From Polytrichum commune (taxonomy: Eukaryota > Streptophyta > Polytrichopsida > Polytrichales > Polytrichaceae), in NCBI GenBank assembly GCA_950295325.1, contig OX485804.1:54672429-54736428 (forward strand): 64,000 nt of DNA, in the 5' to 3' direction. How positions within the stretch are numbered: position 1 is the first letter of the stretch; each line of letters opens with the position of its first letter. Below, piece by piece: positions 46,903-58,752 of this stretch. The notes under the pieces were generated by a model, which worked only from the letters and a program-made list of their open reading frames with translations, ran no database searches and was not told the origin of the DNA. The translations under genes were made by a program, and so were the position numbers.

Positions 46903-47876
46903 TGTTGCGCACCTCTCCATGAGGAGTGCCCAAAACACCATGGGCACAAAGGGGACCCCGGAGTGACACCCGGGACTTGTGGCGCCGTTGGTGAGAGGGC
47001 CCAAGTGATCCTAATGTGGGCAAGGGCCCCGGGCGTTGAGAACGCCTCCCACCCATGGGGACTAGGAGGCACAAGGGTAAGGCCATGAGATATTTGTAGC
47101 TCATGGCCTGGTGATTCTAGAATGGTCAAGATCACCTCAATCGGAGGTGTAAGCTAAGAGTTATGCCAAATTGAGTGGGGCGATGTCCCGGGACATCGCC
47201 CTGGTACTGCAGTGGCCTGGGAGTGGTTCCCGGGACTGCCAAGGTTTGAACAGGCATAACTTCCTCAATACTTGCCCGATTGGGGCAAGTGAGGAGTCCA
47301 TCGGCATCTATGAGAAGTGTAAATGTAGATGAAGTGGTCGTTTGTTAGTATCAGACATCATGCAAGGAAGTTATGATGGTCTGAAGCTATTGAGGGCTTC
47401 TAGGCCCAGCGGCTAAAGGAAAATGTCTACTTGGCCCCAACTCTGGGTAGAGAGACAAAAGGTTTCTTGATGGTGGGGTAGGGGTCCCGCGTAGAGTCCT
47501 AGAGGCTTATATGGATGAGGTGGTGTGGCCTCACCCACCTGAGGCTCAACGACACGGCCTCCATGGGCTTTGGCCCATTGTGAGGCCATAGTTGCCTAGT
47601 ATGGTTCGGGTTGTTGTAGTGTTGCTCCGGCAACGCAATGATCAACATAAGATTGGACTTCCATGGATGGAAGTCCACATCTAGGAATTGGTTACCGATT
47701 AAGGGGTGAGTCCCGAAAGCAAAGTAGGAGGGTTGGTTCCCCTCCTATGAACTATAAGGTCCAGGGTAGGAGGAGCTAACCATTAGCGTGGCGGAATGCG
47801 AAGGGTTAGCAGTCATAACCTTTGCTAGAAATGAAAATTGGCAAAATTATTAAGGGGGCTAGCAAGGGTTGTGACA
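46903..47876 (+). repeat. LTR, TGTCGC...GCGACA family, full length
   Basis: 974 bp from TGTTGCGCACCTCTCC to GGGTTGTGACA. Co-linear with the solo LTR at 55615-56586. No target site duplication, since both flanks are fragments of the same family. Confidence 0.85.
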
Positions 47877-48554
47877 CCCCGGGGGTTGGAAACGCCTCCC
47901 ACCCACAAAGATTAGGAGTCACGAGGGTAAGGACACCAGCTATGCGTAGCTTATGGCGTGGGGATTCTAGAATGGTCAAAATCACCTTAATTGGAGGTGT
48001 GTAAACTAGGAGACATGACAATTTTAGTGGGGTGTTATCTCGGGACATCGCCCTGGTATAGTAGATGATGATGGAGTGGTTGATTGTTGCATGAGACATC
48101 ATACAAGTAAATTATGGTGTTCTGAAGTTGCTTGGGGCTTATAGTCCGGGCGTCTAAAGGAAAATGTTTACTTGGTCCCAACTCTTTGTAGAGAGACAAA
48201 AGGTTTCTTGACGGTGGGGTAGGGGCCCCATCAAAAGTCCTAGAGGCTTGGATGGGTGAGGTGGTGTGGCCTCACCCACCCAAGGCCGAAGGGTACGGCC
48301 TCCATTTGCTTTGGCCCCATATGAGGGCATAGTTACCTAGTATGCTTTGGGTTGTTGTAGTGTTGCTCCGGCAACGCGATAATCAACATAAGATTGGACT
48401 TCCATGGATGAAAGTCCACATCCAATAATTGGTTACCAATCAAGGGGTGAGTCGTGAAAGCAAATTAGGAGGGTCGGTTCGTCTCCTATGAAATATAAGG
48501 TCCGGGGTAGGAGCAACTGACTATCAACATGGCGGAATGCAAAGGGTTAGCATT
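47877..48554 (+). repeat. LTR, same family, 5'-truncated and cut by CACTA
   Basis: Starts inside the LTR (ccccgggggttgg.aacgcctcc) and runs to gggttagcatt, where the CACTA terminal repeat begins. The last ~55 bp of the LTR are missing. They may lie beyond the far end of the CACTA element, outside the window. Confidence 0.8.
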
Positions 48555-48572
48555 CACTATAAGAAACCCGTG
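48555..48572 (+). repeat. CACTA left terminal repeat
   Basis: CACTATAAGAAACCCGTG. The preceding att (48552-48554) would be the 3-bp target duplication. Conserved CACTA..AGAAA core. Confidence 0.7.
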
Positions 48573-49945
48573 TTTTTTGTTATGTCCCCAATCATGTCAG
48601 CGTGTTTTTTTGATGTCTTGGAGCTAGCTAGTAATGTCCCCGTGAACGTGCGGGTGTCCACGCGTCAATAATGAACAGTGGAGGTGGGAGGGTCCCGAAA
48701 CGCGCGTGTGAAACAAGAGACGCGACGATGTCTCCAACGACGCGCCCGTCTCCGAGGACGTCATCGAGGACATCCTCGGTGACGCAACACTGCCACGCTG
48801 GCAGCAGACAAACGTTTCACCTGGGGTAAGAATGTCGAAGTTACTGCTGTGGAAGGCAGAAAGCAGCCCAAGGAAAAAAAAACAGCGAAACGGGCAGCGG
48901 TATGCAAGAGGAGAAAAAAAGGCCATGTGGCATTTAAAAAAAGTTATGTGAAAAAAATTTAATTTTAATTTATTACATATAAAATTGAAGAATATTCTGG
49001 TTATATTTATTAACTATGATCGTCTGAATTTCTGATTTGTCCACTTCGTATGAAAATGTTTTCAGAATTAAAAATAAATTTTATAAAATAAAAATAAAAA
49101 TAAAAATAAAATTGTAAAATTCAATAATTTTGTAATTAAAGCGATCGTATTAAATTCAGTCTAGTATATTTAAATATTTAAATATACTATTAAATTACCA
49201 CTTTTGTACCAAAACCAGAATTGTAAGGAATTTAGGGTGAATTTGTAAAGTTCTTGGTGGCATATCCATGTGGCATTTTAGATATTTCGTACTTGACACC
49301 ACTTCATCTACATGGCAAACATAATTCCACGTCGGACAACGTGACACGTCATTCTGTGTACGGGTCCACATCACTTGACACATCCAATTGAAAATGTCTC
49401 GGGTAACGTCTGCATGTCTCTGTGGACATCCGACGGGACGTCCGGGATAATGTCTCAGAAACGAGACTACGTTTCCGCTGAAATTTTGAAACATGTTTTA
49501 GCAAACGTCCCATCAGGTGTCTCCGTAATCATCCTTAGAGACATCACCAAAAACATCGAGGACAACGTCCAGATGTAGACATATTTGAGTGGATGCCACC
49601 TGTGACTCCGAGGTCATCTGTGATGTCTCTGCGGACGTGTGCTACAACATCCCATCAGACCTTTGCATGTTGTTACTAACGTGTCCGCGGTGACATCCGC
49701 AACGATGGAGCCTATGTCTGGAAGAATGTTTTCAAGGATGTCCAGGGAAACGTCCGTCAAAACATCTCCGCATACATTCGTGATGCAGCATGGCGTCTTG
49801 GCACAGACATTCATTGAGACACGGTAGTCGACGTTAGTGGCCGTCAGCAAAAACATAGACAATGTCCTCGGATACATAGTAATGTCAGCGTACACGTCCT
49901 AGGGGATGTCTCAGTGGGCGAAGGAAAATGGGCAATACAGGATGG
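48573..49945. repeat. CACTA subterminal motif-rich region
   Basis: Non-coding 1.4 kb. 49380-49900 alone has many gacgtcc, ggacatc, aacgtcc, atgtctc and acatcg words in both orientations. An AT-rich stretch (48940-49200) lacks them. This layout is expected of TnpA-binding subterminal repeats. Confidence 0.6.
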
Positions 49946-49967
49946 CACTACGAGAAAAAAAGACACC
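49946..49967 (+). repeat. Second CACTA-type terminus
   Basis: CACTACGAGAAAAAAAGACACC, only 6 bp before the transposase stop codon at 49973. It shares CACTA..AGAAA with the 48555 end and is closer to the common plant consensus CACTACAAGAAA. Confidence 0.5.
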
Positions 49968-49972
49968 ACTAT

Positions 49973-52900
49973 CTACTCCTCCTCAATCTCAGCATGGTTG
50001 TTTCCTTCCATCGTGGCTGTGACATAGACCCCTCCCGTGGTATCAGGTCTCCGAACTGGCTCCGTTTCCAAAATCGGAGGCTGCAAGCCCTGGAAGTCCT
50101 CATCGTCACCAACAGCGATTGCATTGGCCACTGGATTTTGATGATGAAGTGCGGTTCGCCTGCCTCTGACTTCCGTTCTGCACACAATCTTCCACCCACG
50201 TCTCGTCATGTCATCACAGAAAAAAACCTGCTGACATTGCAAGGGGAAAGCAAAGGAGTCCGGATGTACTCTGTTGTCCATGTGGTTGAAGTTCGCCACG
50301 TTGAATCCATACTTGTCGCGTTCAATGGTAGGAATACGCACATCCCGAGAGGCTTTCACCCACTCGCACAACAACACCGTGGTACAATGGTTGCGGTAAT
50401 CCAATTCCAATATCTCCTCGATATACCCCACATGCTCAACAGTATGATCAATGGGCCTGCCATTGCGAATCCCCCAACGCAATTGCTGAGTGTAGGCGGC
50501 CACCACACCACAGTCCCGAGTCACAAGGCCCCCTTCGGCAGTCCTAACCCGCAAATGCATCCCAAATGCATGCATTTGCCGGTGGGAGGTTGCATAACGC
50601 TCCGGCGGACACGAGTATTGTACCACGTCCTGATCCAAGGGAACACCGTCTTCCTCTGATGCCAGCACCCGTGCCTTGAGCCAATCAGCAAAGCTTGGCA
50701 AATCACTCAGTTCGGGGGGGTACGTTACCGGTCTAGAAGGTTGACGACGTCGTGATTGTGCTCGAAAAGCCTCTCGCTCTTCCCATCTGCGTCCCCTCGC
50801 GGTTATGTATTCCCTGTACAGCAATCCCACCTCGGTTGTTAGACATTGGACATGTACATGGGATGAAGTACAGCACCTGTGACATTGGGATTCATCCTGC
50901 GAGACGTCTCCAGTGACATTTGCACGTCCATGTCGACGTTGCAAATGACGTGCGCACGTCGATCATCATAACGTCCACCAAAACATAGTAACGTTCTGGA
51001 CGATGTCAACATGGACGTGCGTTTGACGTTCAAGTGTCACCTCTCGATGCAAATCACTGATGTGCATAAGGGCAACTGAATGTGCTCAAAGAGAAACTCA
51101 CTCTCGCCATGGTTCCAAGCATGGCGCGTTGTCGATGACAAATACATGTGCGTAGCCGCGCACCTCGTCGGACATTCGTCGCTTGGAGTGTTCGTTGAGG
51201 CGCAGTATCTCGTCGTTCATAATGGCATCTTCGTTTGGGTCCCATACACGGTGTGTGGTTGCGCTATGCCGTTGCATGTACTCTGTGCAAAAGCCAAGCA
51301 TGTCCTCCAGTCTATACCCTTCTGCCATACTCCCTTCTGGATGTGCGGTCGTCCGTACATAATCTTTCAGCGTCTTCATGTATCGCTCAATCGGATACAT
51401 CCACCTGCAATGGACCGGTCCGCATATGAACAATTGTTCCACGAGATGCACCTGAAGATGCGCCATCACATTCAGAAATGTAGGCGGAAACTCCTTTTCG
51501 AGCACACACGTTGCGATGACGACGTCCCGCATGAGAGCATCCAGGGCGTCCTCTCGTACTTCCTTCTCACATATACGCTGGAAGACTCTACACATTTTGA
51601 TGATAGCTACGCGCACCTCTTCGGACAACAAATTCCTCATAGCCACAGGTAGTATCTGCAAGACAAAGAATAGTCATCAAGTCCCACTTCAGAAAGGTAA
51701 ACACAGCTGAAACGCAAATAATCATGCTAGCAACAAACTCTCACTTCGACGTCTGTGGATGTTTTGTCAAACATAAGCATTCTCTGGAAAAACATTGACA
51801 TGTTCTCAAAAACATCGTTGCGTCTTGCAAAACATGGAGATGTTACGAGAATGTGTTGAATTCAACAACCTCGTGTTTCGGAAAGCGTAGTATACAGGGA
51901 TTGATCTATAAAAAAGATCCCAGAAATTACCTGCTGCATGAGGACATGATAATCATGTGTCTTCATGTATTGCAGTTTTTCGTCCTGTAGGTGCTTGTGA
52001 ATTGCTCCCACATAGTTTGTGGGAGTGCGAATGCTGGAAACTATGTGCACGAACTCCCGCTTCTCCTCTGGCTTCAGTATGTAGGGGGGCTGCGGCATGT
52101 AGTACTCATCACCTCGGCGTCGCGGGGGCTGCAACCATATCTCCTCACGTATGTTCAAGTCCTGCACATCTTGACGACTTCCTGGGCTATCGTTTATCCC
52201 AAACAAAGTCTTCAGAATGTTCTCGCATAGATTCTTCTCACAATGCATGACGTCTAGTACGTGTCGAACCTTCAGATGCTGTTAGAATGAAATATGCAAG
52301 TTGGTTAGATTCGTAATATTTCAGGTGACTTTCTAATAAAACTGCTACGCGGTACTCGAAACATCCGTCCGTTGTTTGGGATGTCCTCAGGGACATCTTC
52401 CACAACAACGTAGACATCCTCAGGAACGCTGAGACGTCTACCATGTCAGCGATAGTGACACAATGCATTGGATATTTGTTCCAACAAACAACATATAGGA
52501 TGTGTTTACCTGCCAATATGGAAGTTCGAAGAATGTGCTGAGACGCTTAACTCCAGTGACGTGCACAGGGTCACTTGGAGCTCCTTCCCTGCCACCAAGA
52601 TTCAGGTATGACTGCCGCCACGCTGTGTAACGGATGACGTCTGCGCCAGACATGGTTCGAGGTGTTGTCCGGTGCTCACGCTTGCCATTGAACCTAGTGT
52701 TTCGACGGTAAGGATGGTGACGACCAAGGTACAGACGTGCCCCTCCATAAACAATCTTCGAACCACGTGTCGTACGGTCAGGACACATATCCCCTGTCTT
52801 TGCCATCCGTGCATCTATCTCTGGGCCACATTCTGGACAACCTTTATATCCCTTACAGCATAGTCCGGAGATTAGGCCGTATGCCGGGAAATCTGAAATG

Positions 52901-54308
52901 GTCCACATCAGCAACCCTCGTAAATTGAAGCTTCGAGACCCCACGGGTTGGGTGAAATCTTGTGCAGAGACACCTCGCCAAAGTTGGTGCAGCTCCTTCA
53001 ACAACGGACGGATAAACACATCGATGTTTGTTGCAGTTGGTGAACGCTTCCCAGATATCAAAATGCACATCGATATGAAGAACTTCTTGGTGACAAACCA
53101 GGGCTCCAGATTGTATATCAAAACCAGCACTGGCCACGTAGACCAGTTTGTGTTGCTCAATTTGAAAGGATTCACACCATCTAGTGCTAAAGCGAGACGC
53201 ATGTTACGGTTCTCATGTCCAAAGTTGTCAAACGCCGCGTCGGTGTTGATGTGTTTCCATGCTGGGCTGTCAACCATAGATCGCATCACACCGTCGTCAC
53301 TGACATGCTTCGTGTGACCTGTTAACATCCTTGATATCTCAGGTGAACGCCACATCCGTTTCAAGCGGGGTGTGAGAGGGAAGTGCCGGATCACCTTAGC
53401 GGGGATGGAGTTCGTGCCCTCCAACCATCGAGACTTGGAACACTTTGGGCATATCTGCGACTCCGCATGCTCGTCCTCGTAAAGAACACATCCATCAGGA
53501 CATGCATGGATGTTGTTATAGTTCAATCCCAGCCTTCGGATGGTCTTCGATGCAGCGTAATGACTATTGGGCAGCTTGTTGCCGACCGGAAGCAAGTCCT
53601 CCGACAAGTACCGCAACAACTCAGATGTGAAATTGTTGCTGACCCCGAAAACAACACACATGTTCATGATCACGACAGTAGCTGAGACAACGCTGGTCTT
53701 GGATCCCGTGTACAGGGGAGTGGTGGCCTGCTCATACAAACGATGCAGGCCATCTACAGTCTCGCTGTCAAGGTCATCGGCGTCTTCCACATGTTGCTGC
53801 CCGTCTGCATGTCTATGCAGTGCGTCATCTCGGTCCAGCGCCTCCATAACCTGCCGTTGGACATCGTGATTTGCATCCAGTGGTGTAGCATCCTCAGTAA
53901 CATGATCACGTTCACGGACGTCCCTGACGACGTCCGGCAGGACATCATCTGCGATGTTGGGAGCGTCTTCGACGACGTCGTCGTCATATGCAATGTCCTC
54001 CACCCACACACCCTCTTCTGGATATCCGTTGGGTGGGTCTCCCCCTACCATGGAAAAAGACAAACAAGGGTGTCTGCCCACTTTTCTGTGGTGCTCTCGG
54101 ATGACGTCTATGCGCCTGCGCCGGCTGCCACTACAGTCTCGGCAGGGGCTGGGTATGATGCTATGTTCTGCGACGTCGCCACTCGTAGCTCTGTCTGTAG
54201 TATAAGGTCCCCAAGAGGGATGTGACGTATAGTGCGCCCATCTCCATCGACTCGGATTCGTGCACCCCTGCCATGCCTTCTTGTACTCATGGCGCCAACG
54301 TTGCACTT
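49973..54308 (-). CDS. CACTA transposase (TnpD/Transposase_21, DUF4218, DUF4216), 4 exons
   Basis: Exons 54308-52510, 52278-51931, 51655-51102 and 50813-49973 join with GT-AG sites and consistent phases (CAG|GTAAAC, CAG|GTAATT, AGA|GTGAGT; acceptors TCTAACAG, CTTGCAG, TGTACAG), giving about 1180 residues without stops. Exon 1 has the TNP2 core: NNFTSELLRYLSEDLLPVGN, HACPDGCVLY..H, CPKCSKSRW, IPAKVIRHFPLTPRL and later GLCCKGYKGCPECG. Exon 2 has VLDVMHCEKNLCENIL and the HDYHVLMQQ end. Exon 3 is DUF4218 (VHLVEQLFICGPVHCRWMYP). Exon 4 is DUF4216 (YGFNVANFNH...CQQVFFCDD). It would bind and cut the element ends. Exon 1 begins at an acceptor, so 5' coding exons are missing; a candidate at 54682-54530 carries a stop. 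Confidence 0.9.
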
Positions 54309-54529
54309 CTGACAAATATACAATGTATGTTAGAATGATCTAAAAAACGCAATTGAATGCACGTTGCACTTCGATTCAGGAGTTCAGTAATGCATACTGA
54401 TGTGAAACGTGACCATGTCCTCGTGAACGTCTACGACCATGTCAATGCGAACGCTGTAATGTTATTCCAGGCATCCTTACGGACATCCCGACAAACATCC
54501 CAACGTCCATGGACGTGGAGGGTACTCAC

Positions 54530-54682
54530 CAGTTTTTGTCTCCCGTGTACTCCTTTGCCATGCACTTCAGAATGGATTCATCGATGTCGTAACCATTGCA
54601 TCATCACTGAAGTGCCCATGTAGCTGTTGATATATGCAATCGTACAGACTGAGCAACCACCGAAGTCCACATGCAGCTAGGT
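54530..54682 (-). pseudogene. Candidate upstream transposase exon with an in-frame stop
   Basis: Bounded by acceptor TACTTGCAG and donor CTG|GTGAGT. Its phase fits the exon at 54308 (one base carried). It reads LAACGLRWLLSLYDCIYQQL and, after a TGA at 54569-54567, AWQRSTRETKT then EVQRW in the next exon. The TGA could come from CGA by CpG decay. The exon may also be wrongly inferred. Confidence 0.35.
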
Positions 54683-55195
54683 CTGCAAGTAGAACATACA
54701 CATCATTCACGTTTTACCATTGGAGATGGTAGACGGCACATACAATGATCAAGAGTTCCAAGACAACAATCCATACAGCACCCAGTAAGGATAAATTGCC
54801 CAAGCTTGTTCACTGAACATATGAGAAAGTCTTTACAGAGGCAGCGCACGTGCAACTTTGCAAGCAACTGTCCATATATTCGAACTAGGCCTCTATTTCG
54901 GACTCTGGATTGATTTGAGCATGAGGCGGTCCAACCACAGTCGCTGTCTACTTGTCCTGGGCTACTCTACAAACAGTACCACGGAACCTCTAGCCACCGT
55001 GGCTGTTCCGCGTCTGTGGGGATGTTTTACGTAATGTCCTGAATAGTGGTCGCTAACGCGGACGTGTTGCCCCAGACACGCTTCAACATCCTCACGTCAT
55101 GAAAGACGTCCTCCTCTAACAGAGGTACATCCAACAAGATCGTGTTCATTTTTACGAATGGATGATGAAGAGCACAGTGTTCCGTTTTCATGCCT
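54683..55195. other. CACTA non-coding sequence
   Basis: Contains further gacgtcc/acgtgt motifs and a fragmentary minus frame (HHPFVKMNTILLDVPLLEED, about 55160-55100) that I cannot place. Confidence 0.35.
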
Positions 55196-55543
55196 CTAAG
55201 ATGGCGCCACATCATCGCCATGTCTTATTGCAAAGAACACTTGGTCATATAGCCAGTGGTCGTAGTTGCCCTCCCAAGTGTCAAACGGGTAACAACCCTC
55301 GTAGAACCAGGACATGCTATAGAGGTTCTTGTTGTAGACATCTTCCATAGTCTCTGGCAAGAAATCTTGCGTATTCAGCAGCCCACGCTGGAATAAATAC
55401 ATGTGTTCGCTATGGAGAAGCGCTAGACGCTGCAAGTAAGTGCTCAGCTCTTGTTCGTATTCTTCGAAAGGATACGGTTCATATGGATGATCGCACTCGC
55501 CCACAGATTCGACATCGGAGGCAACCTCCTCGTGCAGCGCCAT
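55196..55543 (-). CDS. Acidic, tyrosine-rich open frame, unknown
   Basis: 115 residues from ATG 55543. Begins MALHEEVASDVESVGECDHP, then PYPFEEYEQELSTYLQRLAL and FYEGCYPFDTWEGNYDHW. Composition is protein-like and acidic with many aromatics. It lies upstream of the transposase on the same strand and could be a 5' exon of it, a separate element gene, or a captured host exon. No clear donor site at its end. The LTR inserted at 55615 is 71 bp upstream of the ATG. Confidence 0.4.
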   Translation of the reverse strand: MALHEEVASDVESVGECDHPYEPYPFEEYEQELSTYLQRLALLHSEHMYLFQRGLLNTQDFLPETMEDVYNKNLYSMSWFYEGCYPFDTWEGNYDHWLYDQVFFAIRHGDDVAPS

Positions 55544-55609
55544 GGAGACGGAGCAATACGGCTCGGAGGCCCTGTAATCGTCTCACATTACACGTGATGA
55601 GCATGTACA

Positions 55610-55614
55610 CCTTC
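55610..55614. other. Target site duplication, left
   Basis: ccttc before the LTR; repeated at 56587-56591. Confidence 0.9.
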
Positions 55615-56586
55615 TGTCGCGCACCTCTCCATGAGGAGTGCCCGAAACACCATGGGCACAAGGGGGACCCCGGAGTGACACCCGGGACTTGTGGCGCCGT
55701 TGGTGAAAGGGCCCAAGTGATCCTAGTGTGGGTGAGGGCCCCGGGCGTTGGGAACACCTCCCACCCACGGAGACTAGGAGGCATGAGGGTAAGGCCATGA
55801 GCTATGCGTAGCTCATGGCGTGGTGATTCTAGAATGCTCAAGATCACCTCAAGCGGAGGTGGGAGCTAGGAGTTATGGCCATTTGAGTGGGGCGCTGTCC
55901 CGGGACAGCGCCCTGGTACAGCAGTGCCTGGGAGTGATTCCCGGGACTGCCAAGGTTCAAACAGGCATAACTTCCTCAAGACTTGCCCAAATGGGGCAAG
56001 TGAGGAGTCCATCGGCATCTACATGAAGCGTAGATGTAGATGGAGTGGTTGGTTGTTATGATCAGACATCATACAAGGAAGTTATGATGGTCTGAAGCTG
56101 CTGGGGGGTTCTAGGCCCAGCAGCTAAAGGAAAATGTCCACTTGGCCCCAACTCTTGGTAGAGAGACAAGAGGTTGGTTGACGGTGGGGTAGGGGCCCCG
56201 CGTGAAGTCCTAGAGGCTTATATGGGTGAGGTGGTGTGGCCTCACCCACCCGAGGCCGAACGGCACGGCCTCCATGGGCATTGGCCCATTGTGAGGCCAT
56301 AGTTGCCTAGTATGGTTCGGGTTGTTGTAGTGTTGCTCCGGCAACGCGATGATCAACATAGGATTGGACTTCCATGGATGGAAGTCCACATTGGGGAAAT
56401 GGGTTACCGATTAAGGGGTGAGCCCTGAAAGCAAAGTAGGAGGGTTGGTTCCCTCCTATGAACTATTGGTCCGGGGTAAGAGGAGCTATCCATTAGCATG
56501 GCGGAATGCGAAGGGTTAGCGCTCGTAACCTTTGCTAGAAACGAAAATTGGCAAGATTATTAAGGGACCTAGCAAGGGTTGCGACA
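55615..56586 (+). repeat. Solo LTR, TGTCGC...GCGACA family
   Basis: 972 bp from TGTCGCGCACCTCTCC to AGGGTTGCGACA, with a perfect 5-bp flanking duplication ccttc. Inserted in the CACTA element, hence younger than it. Full-length and near 46903-47876 in sequence. No internal region, so an LTR-LTR recombination product. It contains small palindromes such as ctgtcccgggacag near 55895. Confidence 0.93.
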
Positions 56587-56591
56587 CCTTC

Positions 56592-56755
56592 CATACAGGG
56601 GGTACACACTCTGAGAATATCACTGAGAACGTCTTCGACAACATGAGATTTTTACTACAGATGTCCTCAGTAACATCTACGATGACATCCACGAAGACGT
56701 CATCGCGCTACGCAGAGGTCTGATAGGCACCTACCAAAAATCAAGTCCCCCTCAC
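56592..56755. repeat. CACTA motif-rich sequence
   Basis: Continues the host sequence after the ccttc duplication; contains gaacgtc, gatgtcc, acatcc and gaagacgtcatc words. Confidence 0.45.
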
Positions 56756-56971
56756 TTTGCACTTGCACATCCACCTTGGTAGCACCCGACCGTTCTTCCA
56801 GCGGCACTTGCACTTTAAGTGTTGTTTGCGCACGGCGAAATCCAACCCCAACGTCCACTTCAACTGCAACGGACATATGTAGGGTGCTTTAAGGCAGCCC
56901 CACCTATCACGGCCACAATCTTGACATGCGCAGTCACAGGGCTTTTTGGTTTTGGAACAAACATGCTGCAT
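56756..56971 (-). CDS. Cysteine-rich candidate exon in the CACTA element
   Basis: 72 codons between acceptor GATTTGCAG and donor AAA|GTGAGG, phase 0 at both ends. Eleven cysteines at 5, 12, 14, 16, 19, 26, 33, 54, 56, 69 and 71, including KPCDCACQDCGRDRWGC and LKCKC..WMCKCK. Suggests a metal-binding module; no family recognised. On the transposase strand, about 2.4 kb upstream. Could be a transposase 5' exon or captured host sequence. Confidence 0.4.
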
Positions 56972-57408
56972 CTGCAAATCACCCCCATTGCACATGCATT
57001 ATTGACAATGAAGCATGCCGCAAGCAGCTTCCAGACGTCGACATTGACATTGTTTGTGACGTCGTCGTGTTCACAGAGACATTTCCGACAGCACGTGCAT
57101 GTCATATGTGAAGTGGACTTGTTGGGGACTATTATGACGTCAACTGGATTAGTCCAGAATGTTCTCTCATTCCTACATCCAACACCTATACCTCTTTAGT
57201 CGCTGTTAATTCGTATGATGTTTGCCATTGAATATACATGATGTTTGCCCTGAACAATGTCCACCGCCAGTTCCAAATGTGTAGGAATTCCATGTAGTAC
57301 GTAAGTACTCTAAATTCGAGCACTATTCATCTACAAGCAGTACAAACAGCGGAGGTACCTGTCGGAACCCTACTTTAGGGCATTTTGCAAAAGAGAGATC
57401 ATTTGAAC
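56972..57408. other. CACTA non-coding sequence
   Basis: Further motif words (agacgtcgac, tgacgtcgtc, gacgtcaac at 57035-57140). No gene seen. It lies between the two oppositely oriented coding halves and may contain a shared promoter region. Confidence 0.35.
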
Positions 57409-57729
57409 ATGGCAGCAAGGACACAATTTGTAGTGCCTGATTGTGATGTTGTAGTGAGAGACACATTACCTGCGCAGGTGCAATATACCAACGTGAGTGA
57501 GGCCACTCTCCACGTCTTCAACAACTTTGTGGAACAAATTGCCAAGGTCTCTCCCGGAGCTGCAACCATGAAGGAGAAGCGTGAAACACCCACGACGCAG
57601 GTGCGGCGTAGCCAACGTTTCATGAAGCCCGTGGAAGCACTTCTTTCACCTCCACCGACGTCGTCGAAGCCCACATCGCAGAAGGTATTGTGCATTTCAA
57701 AACCACCGCAAACCCTAGAAGTGCAGCAG
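57409..57729 (+). CDS. Candidate exon, unknown product
   Basis: 107 codons from ATG 57409 to a good donor GTGCAGCAG|GTAATG, phase 0. Starts MAARTQFVVPDCDVVVRDTL and contains TTQVRRSQRFMKPVEALL and a proline-rich tail. The basic RRSQRF segment with P/S-rich flanks suggests a DNA- or nuclear-interacting tail. No domain recognised. Could be an upstream exon of the plus-strand TnpA-like gene. Confidence 0.35.
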
Positions 57730-58752
57730 GTAATGTGAGTTAATTTTTTGGCGGCGTTGCTAGTGCATGTGCACAGACACGTCAGTCCTTGGCATAGCTT
57801 GGTAGGTCACTGCGCGGTGATGGGTCCCAAAGGGGAGGGGTATTAGTTCCCTGCGCCGGCGCGGAGACGTCAGTGCGTTATGCGTGGCCATGGCGGGTTC
57901 CCTACAACACTCTGACCGACAGTGGAGGTGCTGCATTTGGCGTCGGCAAGGTGGGAGAGCACGCAAGTGGCAGATCGCTCACCTTCAGGGGCTTCATGAC
58001 CTCCGGCACCGCCTCACCGCCGCGGCGCTCCTCTCCGAAGCTCCAGAGTCGGCATCCACATTACGAAGTCTGAAGTCAGGGTCGATCTACTGCAATCCTG
58101 TCCTCGGTCCACCCTCTCCTTCTCCTCAATTCCCATTCACTTCGCCTCCTTGAGGTGAGGATGCTTGTGGGTCTTCCATGCTTGACATATCCTGTCCACG
58201 TTGTGTTTGTCTGGGTTCTTTAAGTTGAGCGGTATGTGGATTTTTGTGAATTTTTCTCTACTCCTATGTAGCTTTGTATGGCGATCTGTGGGCACTTTTG
58301 TGAGTGCAATTCTTATAACCTCCTGACTCCGTCATTTCGTTGCCACCCTGCTACTTTATTCTGCCACGAGTCGACGATGTTGGAGACGTCTTTCTTTTTT
58401 AGGGCGTGGTTGCGAGGTAGGGCTTTTAGACATGTCGATGTTTTGAGTAATGTTGCAGCGCTGTTCGGGACGTCACCATGTTTTGTGATATGGCTGGACG
58501 ATTTCAAAGACGTCTTTACATGTTGGGTTAGGGTTTGCCGCATTTGTCTTGTGTGTTCATGTTGCGCACTCAGGTAATTCTCCTTAATTGCGATGCGAAC
58601 TTGTCAATGTCTGCGGTGCATGGATGGGGGAGGATTGGGGGTCCTTTGTTTTATTCTATTTATGTGCTTTTCCATCTTACGTTTTGTACTGCTCCTGGCC
58701 TTAGCAAAAGTAGGGGGAGGCCTTTGTTGAGTGGCCGGGGAGGCGCGTGAGG
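57730..58752. other. CACTA region, uncertain
   Basis: A plus frame at 57884-58153 (MAMAGSLQHSDRQWRCCIWR...) and motif words at 58370-58520 (gagacgtc, agacatgtcg, gggacgtc, aagacgtc). No convincing product. Confidence 0.3.

Noticed and set aside
53743..54225. 160-residue plus-strand frame
   Set aside because: Lies antisense within transposase exon 1, which has clear Transposase_21 motifs on the minus strand.
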